Shown one piece after another: positions 44,700-52,857 of a DNA stretch of 52,857 nt (position 1 is its first letter; each line of letters starts with the position of its first letter). Under the pieces are notes generated by a model. That model did no database searches, had not been told where the DNA came from, and was given only the letters and a program-made list of their open reading frames with translations. The stretch lies in contig SKLC01000079.1 in NCBI GenBank assembly GCA_007123425.1, forward strand, positions 1 to 52,857. Direction: 5' to 3'. This stretch comes from Nitriliruptoraceae bacterium (GTDB taxonomy: Bacteria > Actinomycetota > Nitriliruptoria > Nitriliruptorales > Nitriliruptoraceae). A program made the translations under genes and the position numbers.

Positions 44700-45974
44700 T
44701 CAGCCCACCGGACGGCGGTGGCGCGAGATCTCGGCCCGGCCCACCACCATGTGATGGACCTCGTCGGGCCCGTCCGCCAGGCGCAGGGTGCGCATGCCCG
44801 TGTACATCTCCGGCAGCGGCGACCACTGCGAGACCCCGGTGGCGCCGTGGATCTGGATCGCCTGGTCGATGATCTCGCAGACCTTCTCGGGCACCATCGC
44901 CTTGACCGCGGACACCCAGGCGCGCGCCTCCGCGTTGCCCATCAGGTCCATCGCCTTCGCGGCCCGCAGCGTCATCAGCCGGCAGGCCTCGATCTCGATG
45001 CGGGCGCGCGAGACCCACTCGGTGTTCTTGCCCAGCGCGATCAGCGGCTTGCCGAAGGCCTCGCGCGACAGGCCGCGCTGGATCATCAGCTCGAGCGCCC
45101 GCTCGGCCGCGCCGATCGCGCGCATGCAGTGGTGGATGCGACCGGGCCCGAGCCGCAGCTGTGAGATCTCGAATCCGCGGCCCTCGCCCAGCAGGATGTT
45201 CTCCTCGGGCACCCGCACGTCGGTGAAGCGGATGTGCATGTGGCCGTGCGGCGCGTCGTCGCGGCCGAAGACCTCCATGCCCTCGAGGATCTCCACGCCG
45301 GGGGTGTCGATCGGCACCAGGATCTGCGACTGCTGCTGGTGCGGCGGCGCGTCGGGGCTGGTCTGCACCATCACGATCATGATCTTGCAGCGCGGGTCAC
45401 CGGCCCCGGAGATGTAGTACTTCTCGCCGTTGATGACCCACTGGCCGTTCTCGAGCACGGCCTGGGTCTTGACGTTGCGCGCGTCCGAGGAGGCGGTGTC
45501 GGGCTCGGTCATCGCGAACGCGGAGCGGATCTCGCCCCGCAGCAGGGGGGTGAGCCACCGCTCCTTCTGCTCGGGTGTGCCCACCCGCTCGAGGACCTCC
45601 ATGTTGCCGGTGTCGGGCGCGGAGCAGTTCATGGTCTCCGAGGCCAGGCGGTTCTTGCCCAGCTCCACCGCGATGTAGGCGTAGTCGAGGTTCTTCAGCC
45701 CCTCGCCGGTCTCGGCGTCGGGCAGGAAGAAGTTCCACAGCCCGTTGGCCTTGGCCTTGTCCTTGACGCCCTCGAGCAGCTCGAGCTGGCCCGGCGCGTA
45801 GGACCAGCGGTCCTCGCGACCCTCGCCCAGGCGGTGGAACTCCTCGGTGATGGGGTCCACCTCCTCGGCGATGAAGGTCTTGACCTTGTCCAGCAGCGGC
45901 CGCGCCTCCTCCGACATCCTGAGGTCGAACGCGTCGCCACCGAAGTCGTCGAGGTTGAAGGGCTGTGGGGGCAT
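44700..45974 (-). CDS. Acyl-CoA dehydrogenase family protein
   Basis: 424 residues from the ATG at 45974, with AGGAG 7 nt upstream; the leftover upstream frame is non-coding in character. Acidic N-terminus (FNLDDFGGDAFDLRMSEEA), FAD-contacting AFAMTEPDTASSDARN (about 170-185), INGEKYYISGAGDPRC, RLGPGRIHHCMRAIGAAERAL (about 275-295) and QIHGATGVSQWSPLPEMY near the end. Longer than its paralogue at 3601-4779 by ~32 residues at the N-terminus; such larger forms often act on short branched or unusual acyl-CoAs. Follows the R2lox gene by 145 nt on the same strand. Cytoplasmic, ETF-linked. Confidence 0.9.
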   Translation of the reverse strand: MPPQPFNLDDFGGDAFDLRMSEEARPLLDKVKTFIAEEVDPITEEFHRLGEGREDRWSYAPGQLELLEGVKDKAKANGLWNFFLPDAETGEGLKNLDYAYIAVELGKNRLASETMNCSAPDTGNMEVLERVGTPEQKERWLTPLLRGEIRSAFAMTEPDTASSDARNVKTQAVLENGQWVINGEKYYISGAGDPRCKIMIVMVQTSPDAPPHQQQSQILVPIDTPGVEILEGMEVFGRDDAPHGHMHIRFTDVRVPEENILLGEGRGFEISQLRLGPGRIHHCMRAIGAAERALELMIQRGLSREAFGKPLIALGKNTEWVSRARIEIEACRLMTLRAAKAMDLMGNAEARAWVSAVKAMVPEKVCEIIDQAIQIHGATGVSQWSPLPEMYTGMRTLRLADGPDEVHHMVVGRAEISRHRRPVG

Positions 45975-46119
45975 GCGGATTCTCCTGGAGGGGCCGGAAA
46001 GAGACGCTTCGGATATCGAACGCAATCCTAGTGCGCCGGCGTGGGCCGGGCCGGCTGCGGGCGGACCCGGGTCGCGCGGACCCCGCCCTCCGCCCGGCAC
46101 GGCCGGCCCGAGCCCTCGC

Positions 46120-47118
46120 CTAGTCGACCAGGCTCGCGTACCCGGCGGCGTCGCCCTCGTCCTCCTCCTCGAGGTCGTGCTCGATCGACGAGGCGGAGGC
46201 ACCGCGGGCGCTCTCGATGGCGCCGTAGCGGCGCTGCAGGCGGTCGACCTGGTACTCCCATGCGGCCTCGGGGCCCACCCCCAGGTCGCGGGCGCGCTGG
46301 CGGTCCGCCTCGGCCTCGGGCGAGGTGTCGGCCATCTCGAGCTCGTGGCGGACGCGCATCAGCTCCATCATCTCGTCGAGGTCGGCCTTGGCCACCTCCC
46401 ACATCGCGTCGTCCGCGGCGACGTGCCGACGGATGTTGTAGGTGCCCCAGGCCAGGTGCCGACGCTCGTCGCGCGAGATCAGGCGCACCAGCTCGCGCAT
46501 CCCCGGGAACAGCCCGCCGAGCTGATCCAGGATCGTGGTCCAGGCCCAGTAGCCGGTGAGCGCCAGCGTGCCCTCGACGAACTGGTTGTAGACGACGTTC
46601 GCGCGGATCTGGGCGCGGGGACCCGGGTCGTCGACGAGCCGTCCCATGGCCTCGGGCAGGATCCGCGTGAAGATCGAGCTGAAGTTGTCCTCCGTGCGGC
46701 CACCGTCGACCTGGTCGAGCAGGTAGTGCAGGTCGTGCTTGGCCCCCACGGCGTCGAACCAGCGCCGGAAGACCTCCACGTGCTTGGCCTCCTCGAACGC
46801 GAACTGGGTGAGGTACATCTCGTCCTCGAGGCGGCCCTCGGCGGCCATGGCCTGCATGAACGGCTGGATGTCCTCGGTGACGGCCTCCTCGCCGATCAGG
46901 AACTGCACCGCCAGCCCGGCGACGCCCTCCTGCTGGTCGGCGTCGAGCAGGCCCCAGTGCTCGGCGTCCTGTGAGAAGTCGATCTGCGAGGGGTCCCAGA
47001 ACTTCTGGTTGCCCTGCACGAACAGCCGCATCGGCAGGGCGCCGAAGTCCAGTCCGCCCTCCACGATCGAGTGGAACCCGGAGCGCTGTGTGCCCGGTCG
47101 CGTCTCGCTGATGGTCAT
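46120..47118 (-). CDS. R2-like ligand-binding oxidase (R2lox, Mn/Fe)
   Basis: 332 residues; GGGAGAGAG precedes the ATG. The ferritin-like helices carry all six metal ligands: E77 (GEEAVTEDIQP), E110 and H113 (FAFEEAKH), E182 (YNQFVEGTLALTGYW), E218 and H221 (DERRH). The V80 and Y177 pair that forms the Val-Tyr ether cross-link in R2lox proteins is present, which separates it from true NrdB/NrdF. Mycobacterial Rv0233 is the best-known relative. It is an oxidase with a heterodinuclear Mn/Fe site and a long-chain-ligand pocket; physiological substrate unknown. The final ~70 residues (EIDE-rich tail) are acidic and variable. Sits between hflX and an acyl-CoA dehydrogenase. Confidence 0.93.
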   Translation of the reverse strand: MTISETRPGTQRSGFHSIVEGGLDFGALPMRLFVQGNQKFWDPSQIDFSQDAEHWGLLDADQQEGVAGLAVQFLIGEEAVTEDIQPFMQAMAAEGRLEDEMYLTQFAFEEAKHVEVFRRWFDAVGAKHDLHYLLDQVDGGRTEDNFSSIFTRILPEAMGRLVDDPGPRAQIRANVVYNQFVEGTLALTGYWAWTTILDQLGGLFPGMRELVRLISRDERRHLAWGTYNIRRHVAADDAMWEVAKADLDEMMELMRVRHELEMADTSPEAEADRQRARDLGVGPEAAWEYQVDRLQRRYGAIESARGASASSIEHDLEEEDEGDAAGYASLVD

Positions 47119-47201
47119 GCTCTCTCCCTCTCCGTACGCGTCCCGCGTCGGGACGTCCGCGCAGTCACGCTACTCCGATCCGCGGCGCGCGTCGACGGCG
47201 G

Positions 47202-48650
47202 CTACGAGTCGCGCTCCCACTCCTCGGGCTCACGCGCGAAGGGGTCGACGTCGAGGTAGTCCCGCAGCTCGAGGACCGCGTCCTCGTCGACGTCGGCGAT
47301 GAGCTCCGTCCCGGTCTCGTCGTGGGTCTCCTTGACGACCGTGCCGCGGCGGTGGGCGAGCGCGACGAGATCGCCGCGTTCGTAGGGCACGTGGGCGCTC
47401 ACGCGCAGGCGTCGCGAGGGCAACCGGTGGGCCAGGCGCTCCCGGAGGTCCTCGAGCCCCTCGCCGGTGGCCGCGGAGACCACCAGCGGCTCCTGTCCGG
47501 CCTGGGTGTGCAGCCGGCGCGCCAGCGCGTCCACGGTGGCGCGGTCGGCCGCGTCGACCTTGTTGAGCACGAGCTGCTCGGGCACGTCCTGGGCGCCGAT
47601 CTCCTCCAGGACCTCCCGCACGGCCACCACCTGCGCCTCGGCCTCGGGGTGGGAGGCGTCCACGACGTGCAGGAGGAGGTCGGCGTCCATCGATTCCTCG
47701 AGGGTGGACTTGAAGGCCTCCACCAGACCGTGGGGGAGCTTGCGCACGAAGCCCACGGTGTCGGTCAGCACCACGTCGCGGCCGCCCTCGTCGAGCTCGA
47801 ACCGGCGCACGGTCGCATCCAGGGTGGCGAACAGCCGGTCCTCGACGAGCACGTCCGCGCCGGTCAGCCGGTTGAGCAGCGAGGACTTGCCCGCGTTGGT
47901 GTAGCCCACCAGCGCGGCGACCTCGACGCCCGAGCGCTCCCGCTCCGCGGCCTTGGTGCGGCGGATGCGCTCATAGCCCTCGAGGTCGCGCTTGAGCTTG
48001 GTGATGCGCCGGTTGATCCGTCGCCGGTCGACCTCGAGCTGCGTCTCCCCCGGCCCGCGCCCTCCGATGCCCACGCCCCCGGCCGCGCGCCCGCCGGCCT
48101 GTCGGGACAGCGCCGTACCCCAGCCACGCAGGCGCGGCAGGAGGTAGCCGAGCTGGGCGAGCTCGACCTGCGCCTTGCCCTCCCGGCTGGTGGCGTGCTG
48201 TGCGAAGATGTCGAGGATCACGATGGTGCGATCGAGCACCTTCTGGCGGACGCCCTCCTCCAGGGTGCGCTGCTGCGCGGGCGAGAGCTCGTCGTCGAAC
48301 ACGACCGCGTCGGCGCCCACCTCGGCGACGAGGTCCCGGAGCTCGCCGACCTTGCCGCGCCCGATGTAGGTCGCGGCATGGGGCGCGTCCCGTCGCTGGA
48401 TCACGCGGTCGAGGACCTCGGCCCCGGCGGTGTCGAGCAGCGCCTCGAGCTCATCGAGGGAGGCCTCGACCTCCGCGACGGTGACGCCGGGCAGCTGCAC
48501 CCCGACGATCACCGCGGCCTCGACCGGCCGGATGATGTCGACGCCCTCGCGCGGGGCGCCCTCCTCGATGACCTCACGCCGCAGCCGCCGCTCCTCCGAG
48601 CGGCGCAGCGGCGCCTCGCCCTCGACGTGCCCGTCGTCCTGGGAGCTCAG
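47202..48650 (-). CDS. hflX: Ribosome-associated GTPase HflX
   Basis: About 482 residues. N-terminal HflX domain (VIVGVQLPGVTVAEVEASLDE, TYIGRGKVGELRDLV, FDDELSPAQQRTLEE, LDRTIVILDIFAQHATSREGK), a linker with GIGGRGPGETQLEVDRRRI, then the G domain: G1 GYTNAGKSSLLN, G3 DTVGFVRKLP, G4 NKVD. Splits hibernating or stalled 70S/100S ribosomes using GTP. The start is uncertain: no ATG, GTG or TTG exists in frame near the N-terminus until a GTG inside AAVIVGVQ. The frame begins with a CTG overlapping the dapF stop (CCCTGAGC), used here. Confidence 0.95.
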   Translation of the reverse strand: MSSQDDGHVEGEAPLRRSEERRLRREVIEEGAPREGVDIIRPVEAAVIVGVQLPGVTVAEVEASLDELEALLDTAGAEVLDRVIQRRDAPHAATYIGRGKVGELRDLVAEVGADAVVFDDELSPAQQRTLEEGVRQKVLDRTIVILDIFAQHATSREGKAQVELAQLGYLLPRLRGWGTALSRQAGGRAAGGVGIGGRGPGETQLEVDRRRINRRITKLKRDLEGYERIRRTKAAERERSGVEVAALVGYTNAGKSSLLNRLTGADVLVEDRLFATLDATVRRFELDEGGRDVVLTDTVGFVRKLPHGLVEAFKSTLEESMDADLLLHVVDASHPEAEAQVVAVREVLEEIGAQDVPEQLVLNKVDAADRATVDALARRLHTQAGQEPLVVSAATGEGLEDLRERLAHRLPSRRLRVSAHVPYERGDLVALAHRRGTVVKETHDETGTELIADVDEDAVLELRDYLDVDPFAREPEEWERDS

Positions 48651-49537
48651 GGTCGGCTGCCTTCCCTCGTCGCGCTCGCAGCGAGCCAGGCCGCGTCGAG
48701 GTCGCCGTGGGCCACCTCGACCGCGGGGCCGGCCAGCAGGACCGTGCCGCCGGGCTCGTGGGTGATCGTCAGGGTGCCCCCGGGCAGGTGCACCTCCACC
48801 CGCTCGCCGACCCGCTCGCGCCGCTGCAGCGCCACGACCGCAGCGCACGCGCCGGTGCCGCAGGCGGCGGTCTCGCCCACGCCGCGCTCCCACACGCGCA
48901 GCCGGATCTCGTCGTCGCCCAGCACCTGGGCGAACCCCACGTTGACCCCGTTGGGGAAGCGGGGATGGTGCTCCAGGCGCGGCCCGAGCGAGGTGACGGG
49001 CGCAGCGGACGTCGCACCGACCTCGAGCACCGCGTGGGGGTTGCCCATCGACACCGCGCTCAGCAGCACCGGGGTGTCGTCCACGACGACCTCGTGCTGC
49101 AGCGCCGGCCCCGCCGCCGCGTCCGCGACGAAGGGCACGGCGCTGGGCTCGAGGACGGGCGGCCCCATGTCGACGGTGGCGCGCTGGAGGCGACCCTGCG
49201 CGTCCCGCTCGACCTGCACCGGCTTGACGCCGGCCCGCGTGGCGACGCGCACCTCGTCGGCGTCGGCGCCCACCAGCCCGTGATCGACCATGTGCTTGGC
49301 GGTGACCCGGACGCCGTTGCCGCACATCTCCACGGCCGTCCCGTCGGCATTGCGGTAGTCCATGAAGACATGGGCCCCCTCGGGCGGGGCACCGAGGCGC
49401 AGCACCCCGTCGCCGCCGAGCCCGTGCCGGCGATCGCACAGGGCACGAACGAGGGCGTCGGACACCTCGAGTCGGTCCTCCAGGTCGGGGAGGACCACGA
49501 AGTCGTTGCCCGTGCCGTGGGCCTTGGTGAACCGCAT
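48647..49537 (-). CDS. dapF: Diaminopimelate epimerase
   Basis: 296 residues. Both active-site cysteines are present in their motifs, VEMCGNGVRV (near 72) and ETAACGTGACAAV (near 222), and the opening MRFTKAHGTGNDFVVLPD is canonical. Converts LL- to meso-diaminopimelate for lysine and peptidoglycan. No strong ribosome-binding site is visible upstream of the ATG. Its stop overlaps the hflX reading frame, so translation is coupled. In most actinobacteria miaA lies directly upstream; here an EAL protein and sucrose phosphorylase intervene. Confidence 0.97.
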   Translation of the reverse strand: MRFTKAHGTGNDFVVLPDLEDRLEVSDALVRALCDRRHGLGGDGVLRLGAPPEGAHVFMDYRNADGTAVEMCGNGVRVTAKHMVDHGLVGADADEVRVATRAGVKPVQVERDAQGRLQRATVDMGPPVLEPSAVPFVADAAAGPALQHEVVVDDTPVLLSAVSMGNPHAVLEVGATSAAPVTSLGPRLEHHPRFPNGVNVGFAQVLGDDEIRLRVWERGVGETAACGTGACAAVVALQRRERVGERVEVHLPGGTLTITHEPGGTVLLAGPAVEVAHGDLDAAWLAASATREGSRP

Positions 49538-49604
49538 GGCCGCCAGCGTACGCGCCCGCTGGCGTCCCGGGGCGTGGCCGTGCGGGCGAGCCGGCGGCGT
49601 GCGC

Positions 49605-50870
49605 TCAGCTCGACGAGACCTCCAGCGGCAGCCGGTCGGTGGGGTGGTGCAGGAGGAGGTCGGTGAGCGCGTCGCCGTCCATCGGGCGGGCGTAGTGGAA
49701 GCCCTGGGCGAGGTCGTAGTCGAGGTCGGCCACGCGACGGCCCTGGGCCGAGACCTCGATGCCCTCGGCGACCACGCCGACCCCGAGCACGCGGCACAGC
49801 TGCACGACCCCGCCGGCCAGCGCCTGCGCCTCCGGATCGTCGTCGAGGTCGACGGTCAGCGTGCGGTCGACCTTGACCAGATCGATGGGGAAGGACCGCA
49901 GGTAGGCCAGCGAGGAGTAGCCGGTGCCGAAGTCGTCGACGGCCACCCGCACGCCCAGCCGCTGCAGCTCGTGGAGCTCCGCCACGGTGTCGGGGCGCTC
50001 CTCGAGCAGGGCGCTCTCGGTGATCTCCACGCACAGGTTGGCGGGCGCGAGCCCGCTGTCCTCGATGCCGTGGCGGATCCGCTGCACGAGCCGCGGCGAG
50101 GCCAGCTCGCGGCCGCAGAGGTTGACCGAGACGAACCACGGCTGCCGTCCCGCGCGCGTGGAGACCTCCGCCCACGCCGAGGCCTGTCGGCAGGCGGTCT
50201 CCAGCACGTAGCCGCCAACCTCCTCGATGAGCTCGGAGCGCTCCGCCAGGGGGAGGAACGCCCCGGGACCGAGCACGCCGCGCTCGGGATGGCGCCAGCG
50301 CACGAGGGCCTCGACGCCCACCACGCGCTGCGTGCCCGTGGCCACGATCGGCTGGTACTGCAGGAACAGCTCCCCCTGGGCCAGGCCACGCCGCAGGTCG
50401 CGCTCCTCCCGCAGGCGACGCACCTCGTCGCCCAGCCCGGGCAGCGAGGTGCGCACCAGCAGCGCCATCAGCTGGCCGATCAGGACGAAGAACACGGCGC
50501 GTGTCACCCACCGCGCCCCCTCCTGCGTGCTGGCCGCCGTCACGTCCACGTAGGTCAGAGGCCCCGCCAGGACGCCCGCGGCGAGCGCGGTCACCAGCGC
50601 CGCGCCGGCTCCGAAGCGGGCGGCGGCGAAGAGGATCGGCACGTAGAACAGGTGGGGCACCAGCTGGTCCGCGCCGCCGGCCAGGTGGGTGGCCAGCCAC
50701 GAGGCCGCCAGACCACCGGCGAGGAGCCCCCCGGCGACCGGCGAGGAGGTGACCACCGACGCCCGCACGGTGTCGCGGGCCCAGGCCCGGGGCCCGGGCC
50801 ACGGACGGCGGCGGGACGCCACCGGGATCTCGCGCTCCACGATCTCCCTCGCGCGGCCGACGATGTGCAC
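49605..50870 (-). CDS. Membrane EAL-domain c-di-GMP phosphodiesterase
   Basis: 421 residues from a GTG at 50870 (no clear ribosome-binding site; GTG codons a few residues in are alternatives). Three to four membrane helices in residues 42-140 form a DUF4118/MASE-like sensory bundle, followed by a short coiled linker (148-165). The EAL domain has every catalytic residue: E187 (EALVRW), N250, E282 (VEITES), D312-D313 (DDFGTG), K333 (VKVD), E369 (VAEGIE) and Q389 (DLAQGF). It should therefore hydrolyse c-di-GMP. Preceded by an unusually AT-rich stretch (about 50885-50925) that may be its promoter. A decayed EAL end with similar sequence lies at 33737. Confidence 0.9.
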   Translation of the reverse strand: MHIVGRAREIVEREIPVASRRRPWPGPRAWARDTVRASVVTSSPVAGGLLAGGLAASWLATHLAGGADQLVPHLFYVPILFAAARFGAGAALVTALAAGVLAGPLTYVDVTAASTQEGARWVTRAVFFVLIGQLMALLVRTSLPGLGDEVRRLREERDLRRGLAQGELFLQYQPIVATGTQRVVGVEALVRWRHPERGVLGPGAFLPLAERSELIEEVGGYVLETACRQASAWAEVSTRAGRQPWFVSVNLCGRELASPRLVQRIRHGIEDSGLAPANLCVEITESALLEERPDTVAELHELQRLGVRVAVDDFGTGYSSLAYLRSFPIDLVKVDRTLTVDLDDDPEAQALAGGVVQLCRVLGVGVVAEGIEVSAQGRRVADLDYDLAQGFHYARPMDGDALTDLLLHHPTDRLPLEVSSS

Positions 50871-51024
50871 ATGAGCCTAGGCGAAGATGACTCAACGCAT
50901 ACGAAAAACTCCAATTAGTCAGATCCGAGGGGGCCATGATCCAACGTCCTCGGCGTGCGGCTCGCCCGCCCCGCTCGCCCCGCCCGTGGACGTCGACGAG
51001 GCACCGGGGCGCCGGCCGGCCCCG

Positions 51025-52530
51025 TCAGGACCGACGGGTGCCCTCCTCGAGGTCGTCGAGGTCGTCGAGGTCGGTCACCGTGCGCCGGCCATCGGCCCCC
51101 GTGAAGGTCAGGGAGAACCGTCGGGAGGCGAGGTCGGCCACGAGCGTCGCCTCGTGCTCCTCGTGCTGCCAGCCCAACGTCAGCTCTCCGGGTCCCGACG
51201 AGCTGTGGGTGCACCGGCCCCCGAAGGCCGGATGGGCGCTGCGGAACCGGATCGCCGCGCACTGTCGCCGCACCACGTCTCGCGCCAGGTCCCGGTCGAT
51301 CTCCTCCGGCGCATACCGGTGGCGGTTGATGTCCCGCCCGATGCCGGTGGCTGCCAGCAGATCAAGATCGTTGTGGCCGGCCAGCAGGCCGACGTAGTAG
51401 ACCTGCGGGACCCCGGGCACGAAGAGCTGCAGCAGCCGCGCCAGCAGGTAGGCGCGATCGTCGCGGCCCAGGGCGTCGTAGTACGTCGAGTTCACCTGGT
51501 AGAGGTCGACGTTGGAGGCGGCCTCGCCCGTCGCCCGCCGGCTGTCGCCGCCGGTGTTGTCGTGGATCCGCTCCACGAGCGCATCGATCTCGGCCTCCCC
51601 CAGCAGCCCGGGGCGTCCGCGGTCGGTGGCGTCGGGCCCGACGTCGCGCACCCCGATCCCGTCATGGGTGTCCAGGACCGTCACGGCGTTCGTGGGCCGG
51701 ATCTCGAGCCAGCGCTGCAGCGGCTGCGCGTCGCCCGTGAACAGCCCGTGGAGCACCAGGGGGGCGAGCCCGAAGTCGTAGACGCGATCGACCCGCGCCG
51801 CGATCGCGACCTGCTGCTCGTAGTGCGCATGGATCTCGACCAGCACCTCCATGCCACGTCGCGCGGCCCAGGAGCGCAGGCGCTCGATGAACCGGTGGGT
51901 CTCCTCCGTGACGAAGCAGGTGGTGCCCGGGGTCTTGACCGCATAGCCGACCGCGTCGAGGCGGACCATGCGCACCCCCGCCGCGGCGAGCCGGTCGAGG
52001 ACCGAGCCCAGGTAGGCCTCGGTCGTGGGGTCCTCGACGTCGAGATCGATCTGGGCGCTGGTGAACGTGGTCCACATGATCCGGCGGCCGCCGCCGCGCA
52101 GCGTGACGTCGGTCAGCGGCAGGCCGGGCCGCGGGCGGTACACCTGCAGCAGGTCGTCCTCGGTCGCGCCGTCGGGGAAGACCCGATCGAAGGTGAGGAA
52201 CATCCCGGCGAACGGCGAGGCCGCGCCCTGCGCCAGGAAGTCCCGGAACTGCCGCGACGCCGACGAGATGTGGTTGACGATCAGGTCGGCCATCACCTCG
52301 CTCCGGCCGGCGAGGGCTGCGACGTCCTCCCAGGTGCCCAGCCGCGGGTCCACCTCGGTGTGGTCCGTCGGGTCGAACCCGGCGTCCGCGCCGTCGATCG
52401 GGGTGTAGAACGGCAACAGGTGGACGCCGCCGAACAGGCCCGCCAGGGGCCCCTCGAGCAGGTCGGCCAGGCCGCGCACGGACCCGCCGAACCGGTCGGC
52501 GTAGGCGATGAGCTGGACCTGGTCTCGCAT
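51025..52530 (-). CDS. sucP: Sucrose phosphorylase (GH13)
   Basis: 501 residues from the ATG at 52530. Opening QVQLIAYADRFGGSVRGL, GFDPTDHTEVDPRLGTWED and VNHIS belong to GH13 subfamily 18. Catalytic residues are D192 (VRLDAVGYAVKTPGTTCF), E232 (VEIHAHY) and D290 (DTHDGIG), the same numbering as recalled for the Bifidobacterium adolescentis enzyme. The acceptor loop SNVDLYQVNSTYYDALG keeps the D-L-Y-Q motif of sucrose-specific members. Converts sucrose plus phosphate to glucose-1-phosphate and fructose. Glucosylglycerol or glucosylglycerate phosphorylase activity cannot be ruled out. Cytoplasmic; 77 nt after miaA on the same strand. Confidence 0.87.
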   Translation of the reverse strand: MRDQVQLIAYADRFGGSVRGLADLLEGPLAGLFGGVHLLPFYTPIDGADAGFDPTDHTEVDPRLGTWEDVAALAGRSEVMADLIVNHISSASRQFRDFLAQGAASPFAGMFLTFDRVFPDGATEDDLLQVYRPRPGLPLTDVTLRGGGRRIMWTTFTSAQIDLDVEDPTTEAYLGSVLDRLAAAGVRMVRLDAVGYAVKTPGTTCFVTEETHRFIERLRSWAARRGMEVLVEIHAHYEQQVAIAARVDRVYDFGLAPLVLHGLFTGDAQPLQRWLEIRPTNAVTVLDTHDGIGVRDVGPDATDRGRPGLLGEAEIDALVERIHDNTGGDSRRATGEAASNVDLYQVNSTYYDALGRDDRAYLLARLLQLFVPGVPQVYYVGLLAGHNDLDLLAATGIGRDINRHRYAPEEIDRDLARDVVRRQCAAIRFRSAHPAFGGRCTHSSSGPGELTLGWQHEEHEATLVADLASRRFSLTFTGADGRRTVTDLDDLDDLEEGTRRS

Positions 52531-52607
52531 CGCGCTCGCACGTCCCTTCGGCCGACCGGGTTTCGACGTCACGTCCCCGGTCTAGCAGACGGCGGGTGAC
52601 AGCGGGA

Positions 52608-52857
52608 TCAGCCCGACCCCCAGCGCCGGCGGATCGCCGCGACGTCCGTGGCGACGCAGCGCGGGTCGGCCCGGAACCAGCCGCGCTGGCGCTTTGCGAA
52701 GCGCCAGGTCCGGGTCGCGATGACCTCGGCCAGGCGCGCCGGGGAGAGCTCCCCGTCGAGCACCGCGAACGCCTCGGCGTAGCCGATGGCCTGCGCGGCG
52801 GTCCGCGACGGCGCCCCGTGGCGCGCGCGGAGTCGCCGCGCCTCCTCCACCAGGCCC
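52608..52857 (-). CDS. miaA: tRNA dimethylallyltransferase, 3' part (runs off right edge)
   Basis: Only the last ~83 codons are inside the window. TAAQAIGYAEAFAVLDGEL, TRTWRFAKRQRGWFRADPR and the stop at 52608 are the characteristic MiaA C-terminal segment (the R-F-A-K-R-Q-x-x-W-F-R motif contacts tRNA). Its full role is transfer of a dimethylallyl group to A37 of UNN-reading tRNAs. In actinobacteria miaA normally precedes dapF and hflX, supporting the assignment. Confidence 0.9.
   Translation of the reverse strand, partial: GLVEEARRLRARHGAPSRTAAQAIGYAEAFAVLDGELSPARLAEVIATRTWRFAKRQRGWFRADPRCVATDVAAIRRRWGSG

Noticed and set aside
46120..47118. Class I ribonucleotide reductase beta subunit (NrdB/NrdF)
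   Set aside because: The V80/Y177 cross-link pair and AFEEAKH/YNQFVEG pattern identify R2lox, and there is no nrdA/nrdE partner.

Overview
This is a very GC-rich (roughly 70-75%) actinobacterial chromosome segment carrying about 45 genes in short, often overlapping transcription units. The actinobacterial assignment rests on several genes: a class II (B12-dependent) ribonucleotide reductase nrdJ with its repressor nrdR, lexA next to a LysM-protein gene, dapF-hflX, an R2-like ligand-binding oxidase, actinobacterial-style LexA boxes, and a shrunken relative of the bacterial proteasome activator Bpa. A deep-branching halotolerant class such as Nitriliruptoria would fit the BCCT transporter and the gene mix, but that is only a guess. 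No rRNA, tRNA, CRISPR array, complete insertion sequence or phage was recognised.

Layout. 0-8 kb: a double-receiver/degenerate-GGDEF regulator, a ferredoxin-reductase-like flavoprotein, a DUF554 membrane protein, an acyl-CoA dehydrogenase, an acidic lipoprotein, an RDD protein and an ABC1/UbiB kinase. 8-17.5 kb: a BCCT transporter, a serine hydrolase overlapping a DUF6544-like protein, two small membrane proteins, a gene remnant, a GT4 glycosyltransferase, the 79-residue Bpa-like protein, and a cysteine-bearing pseudo-receiver followed by an ATP-grasp ligase. 18-30.6 kb: the DNA-precursor and SOS block. nrdJ has a near-perfect NrdR box and a DnaA box upstream; nrdR follows further on; lexA diverges from a LysM division-inhibitor-like gene across four LexA boxes. 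Between them lie an AI-2E-type permease, an amidase, a GNAT protein and a thioesterase-like/Pit/DUF47 operon. A MOSC protein and a CAP-domain protein follow lexA.

30.6-44.5 kb: an accessory stretch. It has two overlapping LiaF-like membrane proteins with repeated VFGD strands, an alpha/beta hydrolase, a decayed EAL fragment beside an AT-rich patch, a TetR/coiled-coil pair, a P2-type ATPase with an AhpD-like and a PIG-L protein, a glycogen-debranching-like enzyme and an ABC-2 exporter. 44.7-52.9 kb: a second acyl-CoA dehydrogenase, R2lox, hflX, dapF, a membrane EAL phosphodiesterase, sucrose phosphorylase and the 3' end of miaA at the right edge.

How it fits together. NrdR, the NrdR box and nrdJ form a visible deoxynucleotide control circuit. 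LexA with its four-box operator and the LysM protein form a visible SOS/division checkpoint. The usual compact actinobacterial neighbourhood miaA-dapF-hflX-lexA-nrdR-nrdJ is present here but spread over about 35 kb by accessory genes. The most unusual items are the core-less Bpa-like protein ending in GHYL, the SERIF-for-GGDEF regulator that keeps its c-di-GMP I-site, the four-box LexA operator, and the NrdR/DnaA-box control region.
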